DNA of 64,000 bases from Mucisphaera sp965279675 (GTDB lineage: Bacteria > Planctomycetota > Phycisphaerae > Phycisphaerales > Phycisphaeraceae): NCBI RefSeq assembly GCF_965279675.1, contig NZ_CBDIIJ010000002.1, positions 2,108,001 to 2,172,000 on the forward strand, given 5' to 3'. The translations under genes were made by a program, and so were the position numbers. Each line of letters starts with the position of its first letter. Position 1 is the stretch's first letter. This document shows positions 9,124-17,715 of the stretch, piece after piece. A model generated the notes under the pieces. That model saw only the letters and a list, made by a program, of their open reading frames with translations. It did not search any database and was not told the origin of the DNA.

Positions 9124-10677
9124 TCAAAACTGCTTCCGCTGCCGCGCCGAAGCAATCCCCAACTGCTTCCGATACTTCGCCACCGTCCGCCGAGCGATAT
9201 CAATCCCCTGGCCCTTCAACGCCTCCGCCAACGCATCATCCGACAGCGGCTTCGCCTTGTCCTCCCCATCCACCACCTCCTTGAGCTTCGCCTGCACCGC
9301 CGTCCAGCTCATCGCCTCCCCCTCCTCCGTCTCCGTCCCACCCGAGAAGAACATCCGTAACGGAAAAATCCCCCGAGGCGTCTGCAGGTATTTCTCCGAC
9401 ACCGCACGACTCACCGTCGCCACGTGAATCCCCAACTGATCCGCCACCAGCGTCATCGGCAGCGGCTTCAACCCCGCCTCTCCCTGCTCAAAGAAGTCCG
9501 CCTGCGCCAACACCACCACATTGATCACCCGCAGCAACGTGTTCTGCCGCTGCTGAATCGCATCCAGCAACCACGACGCCTCACGCAGATTGTTCCCCAC
9601 AAAATCCCGCGTCCGCTTCTCAACCGACCTGTCCTTCGCCAGATCCTGATAACTCGGACTGATCTGCAGCGCCGGCAGCCGGCTGTTCGTCAGCGTCGCC
9701 GTGTACGTATCCGTTTCCTCGTCGTATTCAATCACCGCATCAGGCGTGATCGATCGCGGACCATCATCCGCCAGTTGACGACCCGGATGCGGATGAAAAT
9801 GACGAAGCGCCGCCAACCCCTCCTTGATCTCATCAAGCGTCAACCCCGATTCCTTCGCGATCTTCGGCAGCCGATTCCCCTCAATATCCTCTAAGTGCTC
9901 ATCCACCAGCACCTCCGCATGATCCAGCGCCGTCGCACCCCCCGGATCATCACGCTCCTGATTCACCCGAAACGCCTCGATCTGTAGCAACAAACACTCC
10001 CGCAGATCACGCGCCCCCAAACCCGCCGGATCAAGCGTCCGCTGCAACAACAACAGCGTCTTCCGCAGCAACGCCTCACTCCGCTCCTCAGGCGACTGCT
10101 CCACCAGCTCCGGCAGGGGGGTACGCAGATACCCGTCCGCATCGATATGGCTGATCAGATACTCACCCGCCGAAAACACCTCCGGATCCGCCTCCACCAA
10201 TCGCCACTGATCCATCAACTGCTCATACAACGACAAGCCACGCGACGCCGTGTTCGCCATCGCGTCCATCTTCGCGTCCCGCTCCCCCGTGTTGAACGGC
10301 CGACGCGGCGCCCAGTCATCATTCCCCTGCGTATTCGCCGCCCACGACTCCGAGTACTCACTGCTCAGACTCTCCAGCCGCTCAAAATCACTCCCCGCCT
10401 CCGCCGTCGCCGAACCCTCAGCCCCCGGCTCATTCACCACCAGCTCCCGCTCGCCCTCCCGATCCTCACGCTCCCGCTCCACCCGATCCCGCTCCACATC
10501 AAACTCCGCCACCCCCGGCTCCGCCAGCTCCAGCGTCGGATTCGACGCCAGCTCCTGCTCGATCCGCTCCTCCAACGCCGCCAACGGCATCTGCAGGATC
10601 TCCATCGACTGGATCATCCGCGGTGCCAGCTTCATCCGCTGGTCAATCCGCATGTGCTGGCCGGTCGAAATCCTCAT
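9124..10677 (-). CDS. rpoN: RNA polymerase sigma-54 factor
   Basis: 517 residues from the ATG at 10677 (GGTGG upstream). Sigma-54 directs RNA polymerase to -24/-12 promoters and needs an enhancer-binding ATPase. All regions are present. There is a Gln/Leu-rich N-terminus (QRMKLAPRMIQSMEILQMPL), an acidic linker (about 65-110), the core-binding domain, the helix-turn-helix region (LGIHVATVSRAVSEKYLQTP) and a C-terminal RpoN box ARRTVAKYRKQLGI. It stands alone between convergent carbonic anhydrase and recR, without the lptB/hpf neighbours common in Proteobacteria. No enhancer-binding protein is encoded in the window. Confidence 0.97.
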   Translation of the reverse strand: MRISTGQHMRIDQRMKLAPRMIQSMEILQMPLAALEERIEQELASNPTLELAEPGVAEFDVERDRVEREREDREGERELVVNEPGAEGSATAEAGSDFERLESLSSEYSESWAANTQGNDDWAPRRPFNTGERDAKMDAMANTASRGLSLYEQLMDQWRLVEADPEVFSAGEYLISHIDADGYLRTPLPELVEQSPEERSEALLRKTLLLLQRTLDPAGLGARDLRECLLLQIEAFRVNQERDDPGGATALDHAEVLVDEHLEDIEGNRLPKIAKESGLTLDEIKEGLAALRHFHPHPGRQLADDGPRSITPDAVIEYDEETDTYTATLTNSRLPALQISPSYQDLAKDRSVEKRTRDFVGNNLREASWLLDAIQQRQNTLLRVINVVVLAQADFFEQGEAGLKPLPMTLVADQLGIHVATVSRAVSEKYLQTPRGIFPLRMFFSGGTETEEGEAMSWTAVQAKLKEVVDGEDKAKPLSDDALAEALKGQGIDIARRTVAKYRKQLGIASARQRKQF

Positions 10678-10726
10678 ACCACCATTATCGGCCCCAAACC
10701 CCCTCCAGGTCACACAGACACCACCT

Positions 10727-10743
10727 TTGGCACGAGATTTGTA
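10727..10743 (+). promoter_or_regulatory. Near-consensus sigma-54 (-24/-12) site upstream of rpoN
   Basis: TTGGCACG-AGAT-TTGTA matches the sigma-54 consensus, with the correct ten bases between the GG and G(C) elements. The usually invariant C of the -12 element is T. It points away from rpoN, antisense into recR. It may be chance. Confidence 0.25.
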
Positions 10744-10821
10744 GCCACCGAATCCCCCAAAAACCCAAAAATCTATCTAAGTATATGCCAAAAATAGTGT
10801 TACGAGAAAAGCCGCGGGCCC

Positions 10822-11433
10822 TCACCCACCCATCGTCGTCCGCCCCTGAATCGCATCCGACAACACCGCCTTCGACACATTCGCAAAGTTCGACCCCGTC
10901 GGCATCCCCCGAGCCAGCCGAGTCACCCTCACCCCCAGCTTCTCAAGCCCCTCCATGAGATACAACGCCGTCCCGTCACCCTCCAGCGTCGGCGTCGTCG
11001 CCAGCACCACCTCCTGGATCTCACCAGCCTTCACCCGCTCCAGCAAAGGCGTCGCATTGATCTCACCCGCACCCACCCCATCCAACGGCGCCAACCGCCC
11101 CAGCAGCACGTGATACCTCCCTCGATACGTCCCCAGCTGCTCGATCGCCACAATGTCCGAAGGCCGCTCCACCACCATCACCACCGACCCATCCCGTCGC
11201 GGATTCGCACAGATCCCACAAGGATCCGATTCCGTCAGGTTCCCGCACACACCGCAGATCTTCAGGTCCGTCACCAACGCCCGCAACGCCGCCGCCAGCT
11301 CCTCTGTCTCCGAAGCCGGCTGCCGAATCAGGTGAAACGCCATCCGCTCCGCCGACCGCTTGCCAACCCCAGGCAGCCGCGTCAGCCGATCAATCAGTCG
11401 GGCCCAGGCAGAATCCGGTTCGTTCGATCTCAT
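10822..11433 (-). CDS. recR: Recombination mediator protein RecR
   Basis: 203 residues, the standard RecR length. RecR forms a ring with RecO that loads RecA at gaps. It shows the helix-hairpin-helix region LIDRLTRLPGVGKRSAERMA, a four-Cys zinc finger (CGVCGNLTESDPCGIC, residues about 60-75), a Toprim domain (VVMVVERPSDIVAIE) and the C-terminal Walker-like ARGMPTGSNFANVS. The usual dnaX and YbaB neighbours are missing. It is upstream of rpoN on the same strand with a 144-base gap, so co-transcription is possible but uncertain. ATG at 11433 is preceded by a run of G. Confidence 0.97.
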   Translation of the reverse strand: MRSNEPDSAWARLIDRLTRLPGVGKRSAERMAFHLIRQPASETEELAAALRALVTDLKICGVCGNLTESDPCGICANPRRDGSVVMVVERPSDIVAIEQLGTYRGRYHVLLGRLAPLDGVGAGEINATPLLERVKAGEIQEVVLATTPTLEGDGTALYLMEGLEKLGVRVTRLARGMPTGSNFANVSKAVLSDAIQGRTTMGG

Positions 11434-11473
11434 CCCCCCATGCTATTCCCTCAGAACCCGCTAGGCTGACACC

Positions 11474-11764
11474 ATGGACCCCGACGACCACGTCTGCCTC
11501 TGCTTCCGCGTCTCCCAACGCAAAATCGTCAACTACTGCAAACGTGAAAAGCCCCCCGTCGCCTCACTCATCTCCGAGTGCCTATCGGCCGGAACCGGCT
11601 GCGGATGGTGCGTCCCCTTCCTCAAATCCCTCCACAAACAAGCCGTCCGAGGCGACGAAAACCCCGACCTTCCCTTCTCACCCGAAGAATACGCCCGCCG
11701 AAGAACCGTCTACCGCGCCACCGGCGAAAGAGACGAAACCCCGTCCGAAGAAACCGACGCCTAA
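11474..11764 (+). CDS. BFD-like [2Fe-2S] protein
   Basis: 96 residues. CLCFRVSQRKIV near residue 8 and GCGWCVPFLK near residue 42 provide the CxC...CxxC pattern of the BFD (bacterioferritin-associated ferredoxin) fold, which binds a [2Fe-2S] cluster. BFD itself reduces iron stored in bacterioferritin; related domains act in nitrite reductases and NifU. The C-terminal third is charged and probably flexible. It is divergent from recR, with starts 40 bases apart. A partner ferritin is not adjacent, though Dps is 11 kb away. The iron-release role is inferred. Confidence 0.82.
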   Translation: MDPDDHVCLCFRVSQRKIVNYCKREKPPVASLISECLSAGTGCGWCVPFLKSLHKQAVRGDENPDLPFSPEEYARRRTVYRATGERDETPSEETDA

Positions 11765-11772
11765 CCTCAGCC

Positions 11773-13416
11773 CTACACCGCCTCAGCCTTCACCGTTCCA
11801 CCCGTCCGAAGGTTGAACTTCTCAATCAGCGTCTTCAACTCACTCGTCTTCTCCGCCACCGCAGCGATCCCCTCCGCCGTCGTTTCCGCCGCCGTGATCG
11901 ACTCCGTCAGCACCGTCGAAATACTCGTGATGCTCTGGCTCACGCTGTCGCTCGCCACCCGCTGCTCACTGCTCGCCTGCGCAATACCCGCCACCAGCTC
12001 ATCCACTTCCTGGTTCGCCTCCAGAATGCTCGCCAGGCTCTCATCCGCGTTCGACGCGCGACCCACGCCCTGCTGCACCAACTGCTTACCCTGATTCATC
12101 TCCGTCACCGCGAGCCCCGTGCCCTGTCGGATCGACTCGATCGACCCACCAATCTCCTCGGTGGCCTTCGTCGTCCGATCCGCGAGCTTCCGCACCTCGT
12201 CCGCCACCACCGCAAAACCCCGGCCGTGCTCACCAGCACGCGCCGCCTCAATAGCCGCATTCAGCGCCAGCAGGTTCGTCTGATCAGCGATCTCATTGAT
12301 CACCGTGATGACCTCACCAATCTGCGTCCCAAGCTCACCCAGCCGCTCAACGCTCTCCGAAGAACGACCCACCGTCTCCGCAATCTGCGTCATGTCGTTG
12401 ATGGTTTCCGATACCACAGCTCGACCCTTCTCCGCCTCGCTGCCCGCCTGCGAAGCCGCCTGCTGAGCCGTCGCCGACTTGTCCGCCACCTCATGCCCAG
12501 ACGCACTCATCTCCTCCGCCGCCGCCGCAATCTGCGATGTCTGCGAACCCTGTTGCTTCAGATTCTCAACAACCGAATACGTCTGCGCCACAAGCTGACT
12601 GCTCGTCGTGTACGTATCCCCCGCCGCCTGCTCGATCGCTTCCACCAGATGCTCAATCTTGTCGATCAGCACGTTGAACGACTGGCTCAGTTCCCCAACC
12701 TCATCCTTAGATGTCACAGCGATCCGTTTCGTCAGATCCCCATCACCCTCGCTGATCCGGATCACCTCATTCCGGATCCGCTGAATCGGACGAATCAGCG
12801 ACACCCGCGTGTACCAGAACGAAAATCCGAAGATCACCAGCCCCACACTGATCGCCGCGATGTCCATGTACTCAAGCAGATGAATCCCCGCCGTCGCTCG
12901 CTTCTGCAGCTTCACCGTCGCCTCATTCATCAGCTTCAGCAAAGCCAGATTCTCGGCCTGAAGCGCTTCCAAGGCCTCACGCTCCGCATCAGAGCCAGCC
13001 ACCAACGCAGGATCGAGCAGCGCCTCAATCGCAGGCGTCAAGCCCACCCACAACGACCGACCCGCCTCCAGCTTCTCAAGCGCCCCCGCATCATCAATCG
13101 CCTCGAACAACACCGGTTGCCCCGCGATCTCCAACTCCCCACCCTCGAGCAACACGCCCAACGAACGATCAAACAAATCCGTCGTCCCGGCCAACGACGC
13201 GCGATGAGCCGACCGACGAACCTCATCCGTCTCGATCGCCAGCAGCAATGCCTCCTTGGTCATCCGCTGACTCAGCATCCGCTGACGACCCGCCACGTTG
13301 ATCAACGGGGCGTTCGATTCCTGCTGATAAAGCACCACCCCATTGATCCCGAGCACCGTGACCAGCGTCAGCGTCACGAGCAGCAACGGAAACATCATCT
13401 TGTACGTATAGCTCAC
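11773..13416 (-). CDS. Methyl-accepting chemotaxis protein with PilJ-like sensor
   Basis: 547 residues. A first membrane segment (about 8-28) is followed by a periplasmic domain with INVAGRQRMLSQRMTKEA, a second membrane segment (about 177-197) and HAMP. The long cytoplasmic helical hairpin carries the invariant tip motif EIADQTNLLALNAAIEAARA and GRGFAVVADEVRKLADR. It should signal through CheA/CheW to flagella. The GTG at 13416 has AAAGGCAG at good spacing; the ATG at 13398 would leave almost no N-terminus before the helix. Its sensor motif matches that of the GGDEF-EAL protein at 823-3699. No che genes are adjacent. Confidence 0.95.
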   Translation of the reverse strand: MSYTYKMMFPLLLVTLTLVTVLGINGVVLYQQESNAPLINVAGRQRMLSQRMTKEALLLAIETDEVRRSAHRASLAGTTDLFDRSLGVLLEGGELEIAGQPVLFEAIDDAGALEKLEAGRSLWVGLTPAIEALLDPALVAGSDAEREALEALQAENLALLKLMNEATVKLQKRATAGIHLLEYMDIAAISVGLVIFGFSFWYTRVSLIRPIQRIRNEVIRISEGDGDLTKRIAVTSKDEVGELSQSFNVLIDKIEHLVEAIEQAAGDTYTTSSQLVAQTYSVVENLKQQGSQTSQIAAAAEEMSASGHEVADKSATAQQAASQAGSEAEKGRAVVSETINDMTQIAETVGRSSESVERLGELGTQIGEVITVINEIADQTNLLALNAAIEAARAGEHGRGFAVVADEVRKLADRTTKATEEIGGSIESIRQGTGLAVTEMNQGKQLVQQGVGRASNADESLASILEANQEVDELVAGIAQASSEQRVASDSVSQSITSISTVLTESITAAETTAEGIAAVAEKTSELKTLIEKFNLRTGGTVKAEAV

Positions 13417-13522
13417 GGTTCATCTGCCTTTCAGGAAAAACCCCTAGAAGACATCGGACCGTTACAACCTCGTCTGAGCCACACCCCGAACGAGCATCTC
13501 AAATCAAGGCCGGGCTAGCCAT

Positions 13523-14308
13523 CTAACCCGTCACCGCACCCACCCGGGCCCGCTCCACCGCATTCTCAAGCATCCGAAGACCTTCAGGCACCTCCGATAA
13601 AAACCCCTCTCCCATCCGCGTCCAGTACGGATGCTGGAGCGCATCCGTGAACCGCTCCGGATGAGGCATCAGCCCCAGCACCAGACCCGTTGGATCACAC
13701 AAACCCGCCACCCGCCCCGCCGAACCATTCACATCCTCCGCATACCGAAGCGGGACCTGCCCGCCAGCCTCCAACGCCCCCAACAGCCCCTCATCCGATA
13801 ACGCCAGCCGGCCCTCGCCATGCGCAATGGGCAGCAAAAACCGCTCCGTCAGCCCCGCCGTCCACACACACACCGACGACGGCTCAGGCTCCATCTCCAC
13901 CCACCGATCCACAAACCGCCCCGACGTGTTCTCCGATAGTGTCACCGACTGACCCCCGCCATGCGGGTCAGGCAGCAAGCCCGCCTTCACCAGCACCTGA
14001 AACCCATTGCAGATCCCGATCACCGGCACCCCACGATCAATCGCCGCCGTCAGCGGGCCATGCAGATGCCGCCGCAACCGATCCGCAAACACACGCCCCG
14101 CCGCGATGTCATCCCCATAGCTAAAGCCCCCCGGAAACCCGATCAGGTCCGCCTCGGCCAGACGCTCCGGCTCCCCGATCAACGCATCCAGATGCACAAA
14201 CCCCGGCTCAGCCCCCGCCAGCCGGAAACCCTCAGCCAACTCACGATCACAATTCGTACCCGGAGCACGCAAGATCAAAGCAGCAGGGCGGTCAGAAGAC
14301 GTCATCAT
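13523..14308 (-). CDS. purQ: Phosphoribosylformylglycinamidine synthase, glutaminase subunit
   Basis: 261 residues, the length of the separate PurQ subunit. PurQ hydrolyses glutamine and passes ammonia to PurL in the fourth step of purine synthesis. The class I amidotransferase triad is visible: GICNGFQVLVKAG (Cys), then MPHPERF (His and Glu). The N-terminus (ILRAPGTNCDRELAEGF) and FPGGFSYGDDIAAGRVF are typical PurQ. Two adjacent ATGs (14308, 14305) follow a run of six G, so the exact start is uncertain by one codon. purL and purS are not in the window. Confidence 0.95.
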   Translation of the reverse strand: MMTSSDRPAALILRAPGTNCDRELAEGFRLAGAEPGFVHLDALIGEPERLAEADLIGFPGGFSYGDDIAAGRVFADRLRRHLHGPLTAAIDRGVPVIGICNGFQVLVKAGLLPDPHGGGQSVTLSENTSGRFVDRWVEMEPEPSSVCVWTAGLTERFLLPIAHGEGRLALSDEGLLGALEAGGQVPLRYAEDVNGSAGRVAGLCDPTGLVLGLMPHPERFTDALQHPYWTRMGEGFLSEVPEGLRMLENAVERARVGAVTG

Positions 14309-14412
14309 CCCCCCAGTCTACGAACTTACCGGCCCAAACGACCACCCGCAGCACGCCCGCAACCCCGACCACCCGATCAACCGACAACACCCCCGGACAA
14401 CCCCCACCCCGT

Positions 14413-14443
14413 TTGACACAACCACCCCAGACTGGGTTACACT
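14413..14443 (+). promoter_or_regulatory. Probable sigma-70-type promoter of rpsA
   Basis: A perfect -35 TTGACA at 14413-14418 is followed by TACACT (4 of 6 matches) at 14438-14443 with a 19-base spacer, one or two bases longer than ideal. It implies a leader of about 150 nt. Confidence 0.6.
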
Positions 14444-14448
14444 GTTCG

Positions 14449-14598
14449 GTTCGAGACGGCTCGAACTGAACGCGGATCGATGGACGGTCCATCACCGCGA
14501 TCAACCTTCACCAGGCGTCCCAAACTGATCTACAACAGCCTTGGGCGCGACCCCGCAAAACGCAGGGTAAGACACCGGTATCGGGAAACACACACAAC
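14449..14598 (+). promoter_or_regulatory. Structured, SD-poor leader of rpsA
   Basis: Consecutive hairpins can be drawn. GTTCGAG/CTCGAAC with loop ACGG is at 14449-14466. CGCGG/CCGCG enclosing GATGGAC/GTCCATC is at 14471-14499. GCGtCCCAA/TTGGGCGC is at 14515-14548. A small ACCC-GC/GC-GGGT is at 14550-14568. The last bases before the ATG are unpaired and A/C-rich (GGGAAACACACACAAC) with no real Shine-Dalgarno. E. coli rpsA, which S1 represses autogenously, has a comparable multi-hairpin SD-poor leader. Confidence 0.6.
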
Positions 14599-16404
14599 AT
14601 GGTCGATCGCAATCTGATCGCATCACTGGGCCTAGAAGACGACATGGCGCAGGAGATGATCACAGAGGCCCTGGGCGCTGACGTCGCACAGGGAAACATG
14701 GAAGGACTCCTGGAGGACACCATCGGCGACTTCAAGCCGGGAACCATCCTCAAGGGCAAAATCATCGGACACGCCGGCGACGACTTCCTCGTCGAACTCG
14801 GACTCAAGTCCGAAGGCATCCTCGATAAAACCGAATTCGAATCGCCCGCCGATGTCGAAATCGGCGACGTCGTCGAAGTCCTCCTCGAAGAAGTCGAAAC
14901 CGACGACGGTCACGTCTCCATCTCCAAGAGAAAAGCCGACCGCATCCGCGGCTGGGAACGCATCATCTCCGAGAACGACGAAGGCGACACCATCGAAGGC
15001 CGCGTCATGCGGAAGATCAAAGGCGGGCTCCTCGTCGACATCGGCGTCCCCGTCTTCCTCCCAGCGTCCCAGGTCGACATCCGCCGGCCTCCAGACATCG
15101 GCATCTTCATCGGCCAGACCATCGAAGCCCAGATCCTCAAGATCGACACCGAGCGGCGAAACATCGTCATCTCACGTCGCAAACTCATCGAGGACCGACG
15201 CTCCGAGCAACGCTCCAAGCTCCTTGAGAAAATCAAGGAAGGCGACATGGTCAACGGCACCGTCAAGAACATCGCCGACTTCGGCGCGTTCGTCGACCTC
15301 GGCGGCATCGACGGCCTCCTCCACATCACCGACATGTCATGGGGCAGGGTCAATCACCCCTCCGATATGCTCAAGATCGATCAGAAGGTCGAAGTCAAGA
15401 TCCTCAACATCGATTACGAAAAAGAGAAGATCGCCCTCGGTCTCAAGCAGCTCGAGGACTCCCCCTGGAAGGACATCGAGCAGAAGTACCCGCCGCACAC
15501 CCGCGTGTCCGGCGAAGTCACCAACATCATGTCCTACGGAGCCTTCGTGAAGCTCGAAGAAGGCGTCGAAGGCCTCGTCCACATCTCCGAGATGTCCTGG
15601 ACCAAACGCATCAACCATCCCTCCGAGATGGTCTCCGTCGGCGACGAAGTCGATGTCGTCATCCTCGACTTCAACAAGGACAAGCAGGAAATCTCGCTCG
15701 GCATGAAGCAGGTCGAGGTCAACCCCTGGGAACTCGTCGCCGAGAAATACCCCCCCGGCACCGTCATCGAAGGCGATGTCCGCAACCTCGCCTCCTACGG
15801 CGCCTTCATCGAGATCGAGCCCGGCATCGATGGCCTCCTTCACGTCTCGGACCTCTCCTGGACCAAGAAGATCAGCCACCCCAACGAGCTCCTCAAGAAG
15901 GGCGACCCCGTCAAGTGCGTCGTCCTCGAAGTCGACCAGTCCAAGCAAAGGGTCGCCCTCGGCCTCAAGCAGATGACCGAAGACCCCTGGCACGAAGCCA
16001 TCCCCGGCGCCTACCAGCCCGGCATGATCGTCCAGGGCAAGGTCACCAAGATCACCAACTTCGGCGTCTTCGTCGAACTCGAAGACGACCTCGAAGGCCT
16101 CCTCCACATCTCCGAGCTCTCCGATCACAAGATCGAGAACCCACAGGAAGTCGTCCAGCCCGACCAGGAAATCGAAGTCAAGATCCTCCGCGTCGACCTC
16201 GACGACCGCAAGATCGGCCTCTCCCTCAAGAGAGCCCAGTGGACCGCCGACCAGGAACAGGCCGCGGCCAAGGCCGAAGGCGCATCCTCCGGCGGCTCAG
16301 GCACTACCCCAGCCGGCGGCGGACTCGGCGGCCTCGGCGGCGGCGACCACCTCGGCACCGACAAAATCACCTTCGGCCAGGGCGGAGCAAAAACCCAGGA
16401 CTAA
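14599..16404 (+). CDS. rpsA: 30S ribosomal protein S1
   Basis: 601 residues with six S1 RNA-binding domains spaced about 85 residues apart from about residue 50. The copies are easy to follow through repeated phrases such as FGAFVDLGGIDGLLHITDMSW, YGAFVKLEEGVEGLVHISEM and FGVFVELEDDLEGLLHISEL. S1 binds mRNA leaders and helps the 30S subunit start translation. The last 50 residues are Gly/Ala-rich and probably disordered, longer than in E. coli. The gene is monocistronic, with its own promoter, structured leader and terminator. cmk, its usual upstream neighbour, is absent. Confidence 0.97.
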   Translation: MVDRNLIASLGLEDDMAQEMITEALGADVAQGNMEGLLEDTIGDFKPGTILKGKIIGHAGDDFLVELGLKSEGILDKTEFESPADVEIGDVVEVLLEEVETDDGHVSISKRKADRIRGWERIISENDEGDTIEGRVMRKIKGGLLVDIGVPVFLPASQVDIRRPPDIGIFIGQTIEAQILKIDTERRNIVISRRKLIEDRRSEQRSKLLEKIKEGDMVNGTVKNIADFGAFVDLGGIDGLLHITDMSWGRVNHPSDMLKIDQKVEVKILNIDYEKEKIALGLKQLEDSPWKDIEQKYPPHTRVSGEVTNIMSYGAFVKLEEGVEGLVHISEMSWTKRINHPSEMVSVGDEVDVVILDFNKDKQEISLGMKQVEVNPWELVAEKYPPGTVIEGDVRNLASYGAFIEIEPGIDGLLHVSDLSWTKKISHPNELLKKGDPVKCVVLEVDQSKQRVALGLKQMTEDPWHEAIPGAYQPGMIVQGKVTKITNFGVFVELEDDLEGLLHISELSDHKIENPQEVVQPDQEIEVKILRVDLDDRKIGLSLKRAQWTADQEQAAAKAEGASSGGSGTTPAGGGLGGLGGGDHLGTDKITFGQGGAKTQD

Positions 16405-16430
16405 ACCCCAGGGTTACAACCCAAAACTCA

Positions 16431-16466
16431 AACGGCTCCGGCACCACGCCGGGGCCGTTTTTCTTT
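16431..16466 (+). terminator. Rho-independent terminator of rpsA
   Basis: AACGGC-t-CCGGC pairs with GCCGG-g-GCCGTT around loop ACCAC and is followed by TTTTTCTTT, 27 bases after the rpsA stop. Confidence 0.93.
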
Positions 16467-16487
16467 GGATGGGTAGTGTCTCGTGGT

Positions 16488-16516
16488 TTGACACTAAATG
16501 ATATCGTTTTATCATT
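16488..16516 (+). promoter_or_regulatory. Promoter with overlapping palindromic operator
   Basis: TTGACA at 16488-16493, a 16-base spacer and TATCAT at 16510-16515 (5 of 6) form a strong sigma-70-type promoter for the PEP-CTERM gene at 16613. A perfect inverted repeat AATGATA-N6-TATCATT (16497-16503 and 16510-16516) covers the spacer and -10, an ideal place for a repressor. The half-site resembles Fur/Zur-family boxes, but the regulator is unknown. Confidence 0.6.
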
Positions 16517-16612
16517 CTCATAAAGGCGCGGTAGAGCGTCAGGAAGAAGCAAGACAGCCCGCTAGTCAGAAAACCTGGCTCATTCACAGACTAATGCAAT
16601 CCGGAGAAACAA

Positions 16613-17608
16613 ATGCAGCTTGCTCAATACGATCGAGGATTGAAACTATTTCTCATGTCTAGACGCACACGAAGCACACTCATAGCTGCGGTTTCATGCC
16701 TGCTTCTGCCGTTTTCTGCACAAGCCATTGAGATTCTGGAGACAATCGACTTTCCCGAAGCCTCAGTCGTCCAGGTGCGTGACGTCAACAGTGATGGCGA
16801 TATCGTTGGCTACAGAACGGTCAATGGGCTCACAGAGTCGTTTATCAGGACAGAAGGGGGGACAGAGTTCTTCCAGATTGATGGCGCCAACACACTCGCG
16901 ATCGCAATCAACGACGCAGGGGATACCGTCGGTGGCGTGAATACCGATATCCCCGGACAGGATGCCTTCGCGCGTCTGGCAGATACCACCGTGCTCCGCT
17001 TCAATCCAAACGGGAACACGGACGCCAGTGCAAACGGCATCAACAACCTGGGTGTCATCGTCGGTTCTGGAAATGCCTTCGGCACAGGCGGTTTTCTCCG
17101 ACAATCAGATGGCACCGTCACAGACATCAACTATCCCGGTGCCGTCGGAGAAGCCATCCTCAAAACGAACGCCACGGATATCAACGAAGCCGGTCTCATT
17201 GTCGGCCACACAATCGGACAAAGCACCGACATCTTCGCCCGCGGTTGGTATACGGATAACGCTGGCCTGACCTTTACCGATGTCAGCGCACCCGGCCAAC
17301 AGATCACCTATGTCTGGGCAGCGAACAACAACGGACTGCTCGTTGGCGACTACAGCAGCAGCCTGGTGGGCGAGCGCCTTGGGTTCGTTTTTGAGATTGC
17401 CTCAGGAAACTTCTCGCCATTCTCCGTGCCAAACGCAGACTGGACGGTCCCTACTGGCATCAACGACGCTGGCCAAATCGTCGGTTTCTCTCGCGACGCT
17501 GCCTCTGGACGAATCACTGGATTTGTTGCCGTCGTTCCCGAGCCAACGTCATTGGGACTCATGGTCATGACGGCCGCCGGGCTACTTTCAAGAAGAAGCT
17601 CACGCTAA
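16613..17608 (+). CDS. Secreted PEP-CTERM protein with HAF-like repeats
   Basis: 331 residues. ATG at 16613 has GGAG six bases upstream; a second ATG at 16655 would start directly before the signal sequence (LIAAVSCLLLPFSAQA). The mature part repeats a unit of about 45 residues containing IN..G.IVG (ININDAG-like phrases: VNSDGDIVGY, INDAGDTVGG, INNLGVIVGS, INEAGLIVGH, INDAGQIVGF). This is characteristic of HAF/DUF3466-type beta-propeller-like proteins. The tail VVPEPTSLGLMVMTAAGLLSR ending RRSSR is a classical PEP-CTERM signal. A perfect palindrome CACAGAG-A-CTCTGTG follows the stop. The gene is less GC-rich than its neighbours. Function unknown. Confidence 0.85.
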   Translation: MQLAQYDRGLKLFLMSRRTRSTLIAAVSCLLLPFSAQAIEILETIDFPEASVVQVRDVNSDGDIVGYRTVNGLTESFIRTEGGTEFFQIDGANTLAIAINDAGDTVGGVNTDIPGQDAFARLADTTVLRFNPNGNTDASANGINNLGVIVGSGNAFGTGGFLRQSDGTVTDINYPGAVGEAILKTNATDINEAGLIVGHTIGQSTDIFARGWYTDNAGLTFTDVSAPGQQITYVWAANNNGLLVGDYSSSLVGERLGFVFEIASGNFSPFSVPNADWTVPTGINDAGQIVGFSRDAASGRITGFVAVVPEPTSLGLMVMTAAGLLSRRSSR

Positions 17609-17639
17609 ACACAGAGACTCTGTGATCAAACCAGCACCG

Positions 17640-17672
17640 ACGGCCTCGGCATCAGCCGGGGCCGTTTTTAAT
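17640..17672 (+). terminator. Rho-independent terminator
   Basis: ACGGCCTCGGC-ATCA-GCCGGGGCCGT followed by TTTTTA, 31 bases after the stop of the gene at 16613-17608. Confidence 0.93.
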
Positions 17673-17715
17673 GCGCTATCAACTTGTAAAGTGCCCCGTC
17701 AACCCTCTCCCAACC

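Noticed and set aside
11578..13518. 646-codon plus-strand open frame opposite the chemoreceptor gene
   Set aside because: Arg/Leu-rich low-complexity translation, exactly antisense to a canonical chemoreceptor.
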